DNA of 64,000 nucleotides from Streptomyces sp. NBC_01471 (GTDB lineage: Bacteria; Actinomycetota; Actinomycetes; Streptomycetales; Streptomycetaceae): positions 5,334,501 to 5,398,500 of the forward strand of contig NZ_CP109450.1 of NCBI RefSeq assembly GCF_041438865.1, written 5' to 3'. Positions 7,985 to 16,280 of this stretch are shown in pieces (position 1 is the stretch's first letter; the number at the start of each line of letters is the position of its first letter). The notes beneath the pieces were generated by a model that made no database searches, was not told the origin of the DNA, and saw only the letters and a program-made list of their open reading frames with translations. Made by a program: the position numbers and the translations under genes.

Positions 7985-10732
7985 TCACACCCACGTCCGG
8001 GGGCGGAAACGGTTGGCCCGTTCCACCAGGTCGATCCTCTCCTCGCCGCGCTGGGCGAGCCGGGCGAGTACCCGGTACGAGCGTTCGAGTCCGAAGCGCA
8101 GGCCACGCTCGTCGAGTGGACTGCCGAGCAGGGTGGTGGACTGCACCACCTGGCCGCCCCGGCCTCCGGAGAGTACCCAGTCCAGGGCGGTGCCCAGTAC
8201 TTCGGTGGTGAGCTGCTCCCGCCGTACGGCGTCTAGGCCGAACTGCTGGAGCGCAGCCACCTGGTCCGCGGCCGAGCGCAGGTCGTCCGCCAGGGGGTCG
8301 GTCGGGGCCCGGCGGCGCAGCCGGGCGCGCACCGCGGCGACGCGCGCCGCCGTGTAGTGGATCGACGCCTCGGGGACCGACTCCAGGGTGTGTGCGGCCG
8401 CCATACGGTCACCGGCCGCGAGCTGCACCCTGGCGAGACCGAACGCCGCGCTCACGTAGCTGGGGTCGGTCGTCCACACGAGGCGGTAGTACTCCGCCGC
8501 GTTGTCCAGCTGGCCGAGCACCTCCGCGCAGACGCCGAGCGCCAGCTTCGGCGCCGGCTCGCCGGGGAACGCGTCGTAGATCGCGTCGAAGGAGAGCGCG
8601 GCCGTCTCCCGGTCGCCGGTGACCAGCGAAGCCAGACCGCGGTACCAGACGACCCGCCAGTCGTAGGGGTACTCGGTCTCCAGCGCCGTGATCAGCTCGG
8701 CCGCGGTGTACGCATCACGGTTGTCGAGCAGGGCCCGCGCCCGGCGGAGACTGTGTTCGAGCGAGGGGGTGGTCGCGGACTCCAGCGCGATGATCAGCTC
8801 GCCGGGCGCCGCGGCCATCAGACCTGCCAGGAGACCCGCGTTCGGGTCGTGGGGGTCGATGCGCGGCACGGGCAGTGCCAGCGCGGTGGCACCCGTCTCA
8901 AGCCCGGCGAGGTACCCGCCGGACCCGCCCGCCGACGGGCCCCCCGGCGGCCCTCCTGCCGGGTGCCCTGCCGGGTCTGCGGCAGGCGGCGCGGGCGGCT
9001 CCGGCGGACGCGGTGCGGGAACGCCTGCCTGGGCGGGCACATACGCGGTGGTGGGCGGGGTACTCGGCGCGACGGCGGGTGCGGAGCCGTGGACGCCGGA
9101 CCCGGCGCCCCGGTTGTTCTCGCCGGGGCCCCGGCCGGCCCCGCTGCCCCGGCTGCTCCGGATCCCCTTGGTTCCCCGGCGGCCGACGGGCAGTTCGCGT
9201 GCACCGAGCAGGGACGCGTCCCCGGTCAGCTCGGCGAAGAGCGCGGTGTCGGTGACCCGTACCTCGGGCCCGAACAGCGTCGACAGCGCGGGCCGCGGGC
9301 GCCCCGTCTGGACGGCGACGACCTCCCGCAGCACACCGGTGAGCTGCTCCGCCATCTCCGCGGCCGACGCGAACCTCCGGGCCGGATCGGGGTCCGTGGC
9401 CCGTACGAGCAGCCGGTAGAACGACTCGTACCGCCGGAACACCTCGATGTTGTCCGGGTCCGGGAGGCTGTCCGCGAACACATTCGTGTAGCCCTGGAAG
9501 TCGAAGGTCAGCACCGCGAGGGTCCGCGCCACCGTGTACAGATCGGAGGCGACCGACGGCCCGACCTCGGCGACCTCGGGCGCCTGGTAGCCGACCGTGC
9601 CGTAGATGGCCGACTCGGCGTCGTCCATCCGGCGCACCGCGCCCATGTCGATGAGCTTCAGCTGGTCCTGCTGCTGTATCGCGTTGTCGACCTTGAAGTC
9701 GCAGTACAGCAGCGCCCGGCTGTGCAGATGGCCGAGTGCCTCCAGGGCCTCGATCCCGTACGCACAGGCCTGCTCCACCGGCAGCGGGTCCCGCCTGCCC
9801 GACGGCCCGCGCCGCTCGTTGGCGATCTCCTTGAGCGATTTGCCGCCGACGTACTCCATGACGATGTAGCCGTCCGTGGAGCCGGTGCGCTGGTCGAGGT
9901 GCTCCACGAAGTTGTAGATGCGCACGATGTTGGAGTGCTCGATCTCGGCGAGGAAGCGCCGTTCCGAGATCGCCGCGGCCATCGCGTCCTGGTCGCCGGT
10001 GTCGAGCAGGCCCTTGAGCACCACCCACCGGTCGGAGACCGCACGGTCGACGGCGAGATAGACCCAGCCCAGACCGCCGTGGGCCAGACAGCCGACCACC
10101 TCGTACTGCCCGTGCACGACGTCGCCGGTGGTCAGCTTCGGTACGAACGAGTAGGGGTGGCCGCACTTGGTGCAGAACCCCTCCGTGCGCCCGGCCCGCG
10201 CACCGCGCGAACGGCCCACCTGGGCACCGCAGTCGGAACGCGAGCAGAACCGCTTCCGTTCGGGCACCTCAGGATTGGCCATCACCGCGGACTGCGGATC
10301 GGGGCGCGGCACATCGGGGATCGACACCAGACCCGCGCCCAGCCGGTTGCGGCTCGACGAACTCGCCGAAGCCCCGGAGCTGCGTACCGAGACGGAACGC
10401 CCCGACCCCTCTCCCGACAGAGCGCGCGACAGCCGCCCGGAGACCGACCTGCGCGACGTCGACGACCGGGACGACGACCGGGACGACGAACGCGACGACG
10501 CATGCGACGACCGCGAGGACGATCCGGAACCGCCGCGCACCGAAGCGCTGCCGGAGCGACCGCTGCCGCTCCCGCGGCCACCGCCCGCGATTCCCGTCGG
10601 CGGCGAACTCACCAGGCCGGTGGGCGACACCACCGGCGCCAGGCCGCAGGTGCCGCAGTACAGCTCGCCGCCGCCCATGTCCTCATAGCTGCCCTCGCAC
10701 CCGGGCCGCTGGCACTCCTGCTGTTCGCTCAT
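7985..10732 (-). CDS. pknG: PknG-type serine/threonine protein kinase
   Basis: A 915-aa soluble kinase with no membrane segment. The N-terminus has a Cys pair set (CQRPGC..YCGTCG), then a Ser/Arg-rich tract and a rubredoxin-like ribbon (FCSRSDCG..FCTKCGH, about 190-230). The kinase domain has the glycine loop CLAHGGLGWVYLA, the catalytic lysine in WVVLKGL, the helix C glutamate in RFLAEIEHSNIVRIY, the loop YCDFKVDN and the metal site LIDMGAV. A Gly/Pro linker leads to a C-terminal TPR-like helical domain (about 620-915). This rubredoxin-kinase-TPR order is diagnostic of PknG. In mycobacteria and corynebacteria PknG answers GlnX/GlnH amino-acid sensing and controls 2-oxoglutarate flux through GarA/OdhI. 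The gene starts 10 bp after the upstream stop. Confidence 0.93.
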   Translation of the reverse strand: MSEQQECQRPGCEGSYEDMGGGELYCGTCGLAPVVSPTGLVSSPPTGIAGGGRGSGSGRSGSASVRGGSGSSSRSSHASSRSSSRSSSRSSTSRRSVSGRLSRALSGEGSGRSVSVRSSGASASSSSRNRLGAGLVSIPDVPRPDPQSAVMANPEVPERKRFCSRSDCGAQVGRSRGARAGRTEGFCTKCGHPYSFVPKLTTGDVVHGQYEVVGCLAHGGLGWVYLAVDRAVSDRWVVLKGLLDTGDQDAMAAAISERRFLAEIEHSNIVRIYNFVEHLDQRTGSTDGYIVMEYVGGKSLKEIANERRGPSGRRDPLPVEQACAYGIEALEALGHLHSRALLYCDFKVDNAIQQQDQLKLIDMGAVRRMDDAESAIYGTVGYQAPEVAEVGPSVASDLYTVARTLAVLTFDFQGYTNVFADSLPDPDNIEVFRRYESFYRLLVRATDPDPARRFASAAEMAEQLTGVLREVVAVQTGRPRPALSTLFGPEVRVTDTALFAELTGDASLLGARELPVGRRGTKGIRSSRGSGAGRGPGENNRGAGSGVHGSAPAVAPSTPPTTAYVPAQAGVPAPRPPEPPAPPAADPAGHPAGGPPGGPSAGGSGGYLAGLETGATALALPVPRIDPHDPNAGLLAGLMAAAPGELIIALESATTPSLEHSLRRARALLDNRDAYTAAELITALETEYPYDWRVVWYRGLASLVTGDRETAALSFDAIYDAFPGEPAPKLALGVCAEVLGQLDNAAEYYRLVWTTDPSYVSAAFGLARVQLAAGDRMAAAHTLESVPEASIHYTAARVAAVRARLRRRAPTDPLADDLRSAADQVAALQQFGLDAVRREQLTTEVLGTALDWVLSGGRGGQVVQSTTLLGSPLDERGLRFGLERSYRVLARLAQRGEERIDLVERANRFRPRTWV

Positions 10733-10742
10733 CCCGCATCCC

Positions 10743-12080
10743 TCACGCGTTCCCCCTGTGGTCGGTGGGCCCGGACTGTCTCGGGACCAGGACCTCCGCC
10801 GTGGCCTGCTGATAGCGGAGCACCGCCTGTTCGGCGACACGCAGATCGCACGGCGCGCTCCACAGCATTCTGCGGGCCGCGTCGTACCGCTCGATCAGCA
10901 GGGGATCCTCCGCCATCCCGTGCCGGGCGACCTTCGCCCGGTACGCGTCCAGCCGGCCGCGCAGCTCCGCGCGGACGGCGAGCGGCGCGGTCACCGCGGA
11001 CAGCGAGTCACGGGCGCGGTGCAGCTCGTCGTCGGCCTCCCGTTCGAGGGATTCCAGGAGCGGGGATAGCCGGTGCCACTGGGCGTGCCTGCGGTACTCG
11101 GCGGCGGCCCGCAGCTGCTCCTGGAGCCCCGTCGAAGGGCCGCTCACCGCGGGCACCTCGGACGCGGCGATCTTCGCCAGCACCTCACCGCGCGCCGATC
11201 TGGCCTCGGTGAGGGTGCGGTCCGCGCGGGTCAGCACGTCCCGCAGCCGCAGCAGCCGCTGCTCGGCGTCCTGCCGGACGGTGAGCACCGCGTCGATCTC
11301 GCGGCGGATCTCCTCCAGGGCGCGGGCGGCCCGGTCGTAGCGCCCGGTGTCGGCCCGCCCGCCGCCGGGGGCCGAACTCCCCTGCGCGGGAACCCAGTAC
11401 GCCAGCGGGTCGGATATCACCCCGGCGCGCAGCGCGGCCAGCTCCTGGGTGATCGATTCCAGGTCGTCGCCCGCCGGGTGTTCACCGGGGCGTACGCCGA
11501 CCGAGTGCGCCAGCGAACGGGTGCGCGCCAGCTCCGCCGCGAGCAGGTCGATCCGGGCGGGCAGCGCCGACCACACCGAGTCCGACGCGACGACCATGTC
11601 CAGCGACTGCGCGTACAGCCCGTTCATCCGGGTCACCAGCTCTTCGAGCGAGAACCGCTCGGTGAGCCCGGCCGGTCCGGTGAGGGCGGCCGGGAGCTGG
11701 GCCGCGGTGCTCGCCAGGGTGACACCCCGGCCGCGCAGTACGTCGGTGAGCTCGACCAGGTCCTCCCGGCCCGGCCAGCGCCGCCGGGAACGCAGCGTAC
11801 GGGCCTCCTCCAGCGCCTTCGCGTACGCGTCGAAGTACGTCCAGAGCACGGTGATCGACTGCTCGGTGGCGGCCCAGCGGTCCTTGGTGACCCCCGTCAG
11901 CTCGGCGCCTTCGAGGAGCCGGCGTCCGGCATGGTCCTGCAGAGCGAGGAGCGAGGTCTCGATGGCCTCGTGCTCGGCGCCGAGCCGTGCCAGCGCACGG
12001 TCGACCTCGTCCCGGTCCATCACCGGTCCGGGGGCGCTTCCCGGCCCGCCGGGGCTGGGGACGGAACCCGTGACGCCCAT
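10743..12080 (-). CDS. Helical (coiled-coil) protein of the glnX-pknG cassette
   Basis: A 445-aa protein rich in Ala, Leu, Arg and Glu with long heptad-like helices (for example DRALARLGAEHEAIETSLLA, EIRREIDAVLTVRQDAEQRL and LRDVLTRADRTLTEARSARG). It has no signal peptide, membrane segment or catalytic motif. ATG 12080 follows GAGAGGTGATCG. The stop lies 10 bp before pknG, so the two are surely co-transcribed. It has no counterpart in the mycobacterial glnX-glnH-pknG operon. Position suggests a scaffold or adaptor between the sensor and the kinase; this is inference only. Confidence 0.85.
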   Translation of the reverse strand: MGVTGSVPSPGGPGSAPGPVMDRDEVDRALARLGAEHEAIETSLLALQDHAGRRLLEGAELTGVTKDRWAATEQSITVLWTYFDAYAKALEEARTLRSRRRWPGREDLVELTDVLRGRGVTLASTAAQLPAALTGPAGLTERFSLEELVTRMNGLYAQSLDMVVASDSVWSALPARIDLLAAELARTRSLAHSVGVRPGEHPAGDDLESITQELAALRAGVISDPLAYWVPAQGSSAPGGGRADTGRYDRAARALEEIRREIDAVLTVRQDAEQRLLRLRDVLTRADRTLTEARSARGEVLAKIAASEVPAVSGPSTGLQEQLRAAAEYRRHAQWHRLSPLLESLEREADDELHRARDSLSAVTAPLAVRAELRGRLDAYRAKVARHGMAEDPLLIERYDAARRMLWSAPCDLRVAEQAVLRYQQATAEVLVPRQSGPTDHRGNA

Positions 12081-12119
12081 CGATCACCTCTCCGCTCCAC
12101 CGGTCTGTGCGGTGTTGTC

Positions 12120-12177
12120 GTTCTGTGCCGCGCTGTCCTGTGCCGTGCTGTCCTGTCCAGCGCTGTCCTGTGCCGCT
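12120..12177. repeat. 15-bp tandem repeat array
   Basis: Direct repeats in register at 12120, 12135, 12150 and 12165 with unit GTCCTGTGCCGTGCT; the last copy is shortened to 13 bp, and degenerate copies continue to about 12215. The array fills most of the gap between the glnH stop (12285) and the start of the helical-protein gene (12080), so it is in the leader of the latter on the minus strand. Confidence 0.85.
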
Positions 12178-12284
12178 GTCCAGTGCTGGTGTGCTGTGCC
12201 GCTGTTCTGTGCTGCCTACAGTGTCAAGTTCTGCCCATGACCGTGCTGTTCTACCGGTACTCGGCTCTTCCGGTACGCGGCCGG

Positions 12285-13331
12285 CTACCGGTACTTCGGT
12301 GCGGGAGGCCCCTCGATTCCCTTCAGATCCGCCGCGAGCCACGTCCTGTACGCCTTCATCCAGGGGCTTTCGTCGCCGCCCCTGCGGTAGTCGACGAGCA
12401 CCTGGTTGATCCGGCGCACCAGATCGTCGTTCCCCAGTTTCGTTGCCACGCCGTAGTACTCGGTGGTGAACGGATGGCCCTTGAGGTCGACGGCCGGGTC
12501 CTGCGCCGCCTGGCCGGCCGCCAGCGCGTTGTCCGTGACCACCGCGTCGACCAGGCCCAGTTGGAGCTTGACCAGACAGTCCAGCTGGTTGGGTACCGTC
12601 CGCTGCTCGGTCGCCGTGTCCGCGAAGACCGCGCCGTACGACTTGGCCTTCAGGGCGTCGTACGCCGTCGAGCCGGTCGCCGTGCAGACCTTCTTGCCCT
12701 TGAGCGTGTCGTTGTATCCGGTGATCGTGGAGCCCCTGGGCGCCAGTACCTGCTGGCCGGCCTGGAAGTAGGCCGTGGAGAAGGCGACTTGCCTGACCCG
12801 CTCGCAGTTGATCGTCATCGTCCGTACGACGATGTCGACCTTGTTCTCCTGCAGCGCCTCGATCCGCTCGTTGGTGGGGATGGCGCGGTAGGTGACCTTG
12901 TTCTCGCTGCCCAGGATGTTCTTCGCTATGGCCCGGACGAGAGCGATGTCGAAGCCGTCCAGCCTGTCGCCGTTGGCCGGGTCGCGGTAGCCCCAGCGGT
13001 AACTGTTCTGGTCGACACCGACGACCAGGTGGCCGGCCTTCTTGATCCGGTCGATGGTGGGTCCGTCGGCGCCGGACGGTGTGAGGCTCGCCTCCGGGTC
13101 GGTACAGGTCTCGGCCTTCGCGGGCGCGGCCTGCGCCACCCGCTGCCCGCCGGACGGCGCGCCGCCGCCGGAGCCGCTGTCCAGGACGAGCGGGAGCACG
13201 GTCGCGGCCGCGGTCAGCGCGCATGCCACGGCCATCGCCGTGACGCCGCCCCAGCCGCGGAGCCTGCCGGTCCTCGGTTTCAGCACGCTGCCGCTCCTCA
13301 CCTGGCCCCCGCTCACCTGGCCCCCGCTCAC
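12285..13331 (-). CDS. glnH: GlnH-like extracellular amino-acid-binding protein
   Basis: A 348-aa periplasmic-binding-protein type 2 (SBP_bac_3) protein anchored by one N-terminal hydrophobic helix (about 30-52, AMAVACALTAAATVLPLVL) with no lipobox. The binding domain starts at IDRIKKAGHLVVGVDQNSY and includes LDGFDIALVRAIA, RIEALQENKVDIVV and FSTAYFQAGQQVL. In the GlnX-GlnH-PknG system this protein binds Asp, Glu or Gln outside the cell and signals through GlnX. GTG 13331 overlaps the glnX stop by 4 bp. A second start, GTG 13286, has a better GAGGAG site, and a 15-bp direct repeat lies between them. Confidence 0.88.
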   Translation of the reverse strand: MSGGQVSGGQVRSGSVLKPRTGRLRGWGGVTAMAVACALTAAATVLPLVLDSGSGGGAPSGGQRVAQAAPAKAETCTDPEASLTPSGADGPTIDRIKKAGHLVVGVDQNSYRWGYRDPANGDRLDGFDIALVRAIAKNILGSENKVTYRAIPTNERIEALQENKVDIVVRTMTINCERVRQVAFSTAYFQAGQQVLAPRGSTITGYNDTLKGKKVCTATGSTAYDALKAKSYGAVFADTATEQRTVPNQLDCLVKLQLGLVDAVVTDNALAAGQAAQDPAVDLKGHPFTTEYYGVATKLGNDDLVRRINQVLVDYRRGGDESPWMKAYRTWLAADLKGIEGPPAPKYR

Positions 13332-14752
13332 CTGTACTCCGAAAGCCTGCGGCTGATGCCCAGACCGGCGCCCGCCGCACCCAGCACGGCCAGCGCCGCG
13401 GCGCCCACCGGAAGCCCGGTCAGCGCGCCCCGTCCGTCCGACGCGGCCCGGGTGAACATCTGCTGCTCATGGCCGAGCGCCCGGTCCAGCGCCTTGTCCA
13501 CCTGGTCGAAGGACTGGCCGGTCGAGCCCTTCCTGCCGATGACCTCCGTGAGCGCGCCCTCGTAGTCGCCGCTGTCGTCGGTACGGCGTGCCGCGGCATG
13601 CCGGTGCTTCCAGGTGGTCACGTCGTCCTGGGCTGCTTTCACCGGACCGCTGCCCGCCTCGTCGTCACCGGCCAGGCTCTTCGCCCTGCCGAGCCCGCTG
13701 ACCAGGGCGGCCATGTCCTTGGTGTAGTCGGACTCGTACTGGTCGTGCTTGCCGTCCTTGGTCAGCACGGAACCGCGCGAGACGAGGGTGAGGTTCTCGT
13801 TGGAACGGGCCTTCAGAGAACTGATGCGCGCGTCGTTGAGCACCTTCAGCGACTCCTGGCCGTGTGTACGCGACGTGTGCAGATCAGAGGCCGCGACCAG
13901 GTGTCCGGTCACCAGCCACAGCAGCACCGCGACGGAGGCGGCCGACGCGGCCAGCAGGCCGTGGTTGAACACCCGGTTGGTCCGCAGGTAGTTGCGCCGC
14001 TGGACGTAGCCGAGGCCGACAAGGGCCAGGACCCCCACGGCGGTGCCGAAGTACGGCCAGAGCGTGGCCGAGTCGTAGTCGTCGTACAGCCGGCCCGTCT
14101 CCGCCTCGTAGAGCTTCTCCGCTGCGGGCAGCAGCCGCGTGCTCATCTGCTGGTTGGCGTACCGCAGATAGGCGCCGCCGAGCGGCAGCCCCTGCCGGTT
14201 GTTCGCGCGGGCACGCTCCACCAGCCCCGTGTAGCGCGGGAGCTGCTCGTTGAGCTCGGCGATCTGGCGTCCGGACTCGGACGAACCGTCGGTGTGGGAA
14301 GCGGCCTTCACCAGCAGCCGGGACGCCGTCGCGATGTCGCTGTCGTACCGTGCGTGCACGTCCGCCGGCTCCACGGAGCCCGCGAGGAAGCCGCTCGCCG
14401 CCGCGGTGTCCGCATCGGCCAGCGAGCGGTAGATGTTCGCGGCGTCCGCGCTGAGCGGCTGACTGCGGCTGACCACGTCGTCGGCGGACGCCGCCCGGTC
14501 CGAGATCTCGAAGGCGGTCACCGCTCCGAAGACCACGACCAGCGCGGCCACCAGCGTTCCCATGATCCACAGTCGGCCCGGCTCCGTGGTCGCTGCGGCG
14601 CGCAACCGGTCCCGGGACCCCTCCCAGGCGCTGCCTCGCGCCGGTGGAACGGGACCCTGCGCGGGCACGCGCACTCGCACGGGTGACGCGGGCGGAGGCG
14701 TCTGCGCGGGCGGTGGACCCTGCGCTGTGCCCCCGTTCGGCGGGTGTACCAC
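13328..14752 (-). CDS. glnX: GlnX-like four-helix membrane sensor protein
   Basis: A 474-aa integral membrane protein. A Pro-rich cytoplasmic N-terminus (1-60) is followed by a helix at about 61-81 and a large helical extracellular domain. Two central helices (about 220-240 and 257-277) lead to a second extracellular helical domain and a last helix near 446-468. This duplicated four-helix-bundle sensor layout matches GlnX, which relays GlnH ligand binding to PknG in mycobacteria and corynebacteria. GTG 14752 follows GGGGGAGG at good spacing. It is the first gene of the seven-gene minus-strand cassette; its promoter must lie in 14753-15150, which carries a repeat array. Confidence 0.88.
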   Translation of the reverse strand: MVHPPNGGTAQGPPPAQTPPPASPVRVRVPAQGPVPPARGSAWEGSRDRLRAAATTEPGRLWIMGTLVAALVVVFGAVTAFEISDRAASADDVVSRSQPLSADAANIYRSLADADTAAASGFLAGSVEPADVHARYDSDIATASRLLVKAASHTDGSSESGRQIAELNEQLPRYTGLVERARANNRQGLPLGGAYLRYANQQMSTRLLPAAEKLYEAETGRLYDDYDSATLWPYFGTAVGVLALVGLGYVQRRNYLRTNRVFNHGLLAASAASVAVLLWLVTGHLVAASDLHTSRTHGQESLKVLNDARISSLKARSNENLTLVSRGSVLTKDGKHDQYESDYTKDMAALVSGLGRAKSLAGDDEAGSGPVKAAQDDVTTWKHRHAAARRTDDSGDYEGALTEVIGRKGSTGQSFDQVDKALDRALGHEQQMFTRAASDGRGALTGLPVGAAALAVLGAAGAGLGISRRLSEYR

Positions 14753-14804
14753 TCGACCTCCCCCTGTCCTTCACGCTGTCCTTCACGCTGTCACGATGCC
14801 GCCA

Positions 14805-14925
14805 TGAACTTCCTTGCCACGAACCGCCTGGCGTCCGTGAACCGCCTGGAGTTCATGGTCCGCCTGACCCGTTCATGAACCCCCTGACCGTTCACGAACT
14901 CCCCGGACGTTCATGAACGTCCGGG
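14805..14925. repeat. Phased ~19-bp imperfect repeat array ending in a 24-bp palindrome
   Basis: The core GTTCATGAAC or a near match recurs at 14815, 14833, 14851, 14871, 14890 and 14909, a spacing of 18-20 bp (two helical turns). Between the cores is a CCGCCTGG-like block. The last copy sits inside a perfect 24-bp palindrome at 14902-14925 (half-site CCCGGACGTTCA). The array lies 53-173 bp upstream of the glnX start and is a candidate multi-site operator; no known regulator is assigned. Confidence 0.85.
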
Positions 14926-15155
14926 AACAGGAAGACCAATGCCCGGCCAGCAGTATGGCCGCCGGGGCCCGGTACGCACACCAGGATTGGCCGGATCTTG
15001 ATCGATCTGTCGCATGCCCCTCCCCGCGTCCGCCCCGATCCGCCCCCACCTTGAATACGCCGCCCGGCCCCATTCGGTTCCCCTTCACGCCCTGCCGTTC
15101 GAGTGTCACCAGGGCCCCATCCAGGCGGAATCCGCACATCAGGGGCGTACGGAAA

Positions 15156-15192
15156 GGGGGTTGTGCTCCGCTCCACGCGGACCACAACCCCC
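15156..15192 (-). terminator. Terminator of the csn operon
   Basis: The inverted repeat GGGGGTTGTG...CACAACCCCC has 10 perfect pairs, with a further TCCG/CGGA after one mismatch. It lies 33 bp beyond the csnK stop. No U tract follows, as is common in Streptomyces. Confidence 0.85.
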
Positions 15193-15224
15193 CTCGGGCC
15201 CCTCGGCCCCGCGGACGCCGCCCC

Positions 15225-16280
15225 TCAGGCGTACTGCTCCCGCACCCACGCATACGACTCCGGGGGGGCCGCGATCCGGTCAAGACCCAGCAGGGCGGCG
15301 CCGAGCACCGGAGAGGCCGACACCACCCGGGGCACGGCCTTCGGCGCACGGTCGGCCAGCAGCTGCCGTACGCGGCCGTCCAACTGTGGGTGCCGGGCGG
15401 CCAGTACGCTCCCGCCCAGCAGCACCGGGGTCTCCTCGTCGAGCAGGCCGAGCCGGCCGAGGGCCACCGCGGCGAGCGCGACGACCTCCTCCGCCTGCCG
15501 GTCGACGACCGAGCGGGCGACCGGGTCACCGGCCGCCGCCGTCGCGAAGAGGACCGGCGTCAGCTCGTGCTTGCGCTCCGCCGGGATCCGGCCCAGGTGG
15601 AGCGCCTCGATCACGGCGTACATCGTCGGCAGCCCGAAGTGCGCGGGCACCGTCCGCATCAGCTCGGTGCGCCCCCCGCGTCCGTCCTCGGCGCGCGCCG
15701 CATGCCACAGCGCCTCGTCGGCCAGGCCGCCGCCGCCTCCCCAGTCGCCGGAGATGCGGCCGATCGCGGGGAAGCGGGCGGTCCGCCCGTCGGGCGTCAT
15801 CCCGACACAGTTGATGCCGGCCCCGCACACGACGGCCACCCCGCGCGGCTCGTCCACGCCCGCGCGCAGGATGGCGAAGGTGTCGTTGCGGACCTCGACC
15901 GCCCGGCCCCAGCCGCGTGCCTCGATGGCGACGGTCAGGTCCCGCTCCTCGACCGGGAGATCGGCGTTGGCCAGACAGGCCGAGACGAACGAGGCGTACG
16001 GCGGAACACCGGCCCCATCAGCACCGCCACGAGCACCAGCACCGACCCCGCCAGCACCAACACCAGCACAGGCCGCGGCGGGTGCCGCGGCCGCCGCCTC
16101 CGCGACCGCCGCCCCGACCGCGACGGCCAGTACGTCCACCGCCGCCCCGACCCCCACCACCGACGGTTGGAAACCGCCGGAGCGGCCCCGGCCCAGGACG
16201 GTGCCGTCCGCCGCGATGACGGCCACGTCCGTCTTGCTGTTACCGGCGTCGATCGCCAGCACACCTGCTGTCAGGCCCAC
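15225..16280 (-). CDS. csnK: BadF/BadG-type sugar kinase (amino-sugar kinase)
   Basis: A 351-aa ASKHA-fold ATPase of the BadF/BadG/BcrA/BcrD group, as in N-acetylglucosamine and glucosamine kinases. Visible motifs are the phosphate-1 loop VLAIDAGNSKTDVAVI, VCGAGINCVGM, the GRISGDWGGGGGLADEAL phosphate-2 region and LLGGSVL near the C-terminus. It should phosphorylate the amino sugar released by CsnH. GTG 16280 overlaps the csnH stop by 10 bp and follows GGGAG; GTG 16262 is an alternative. An Ala/Gly/Val-only stretch at about residues 60-95 looks like a local repeat expansion. Confidence 0.88.
   Translation of the reverse strand: MGLTAGVLAIDAGNSKTDVAVIAADGTVLGRGRSGGFQPSVVGVGAAVDVLAVAVGAAVAEAAAAAPAAACAGVGAGGVGAGARGGADGAGVPPYASFVSACLANADLPVEERDLTVAIEARGWGRAVEVRNDTFAILRAGVDEPRGVAVVCGAGINCVGMTPDGRTARFPAIGRISGDWGGGGGLADEALWHAARAEDGRGGRTELMRTVPAHFGLPTMYAVIEALHLGRIPAERKHELTPVLFATAAAGDPVARSVVDRQAEEVVALAAVALGRLGLLDEETPVLLGGSVLAARHPQLDGRVRQLLADRAPKAVPRVVSASPVLGAALLGLDRIAAPPESYAWVREQYA

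Larger units (their letters stand above)
14753..15224. other. Intergenic region upstream of the glnX cassette
   Basis: This gap lies between the glnX start and the csnK stop, both on the minus strand. It holds the phased repeat array (14805-14925) and, nearer csnK, the csn operon terminator (15156-15192). The stretch 14930-15150 shows no gene with an adequate start and codon bias. The glnX promoter should be here, but I cannot point to confident -35/-10 boxes. Confidence 0.7.

Noticed and set aside
8357..11212. A 951-aa plus-strand open frame opposite pknG
   Set aside because: Arg/Gly/Pro-rich composition and opposite to a gene with all kinase motifs; a GC-codon shadow.
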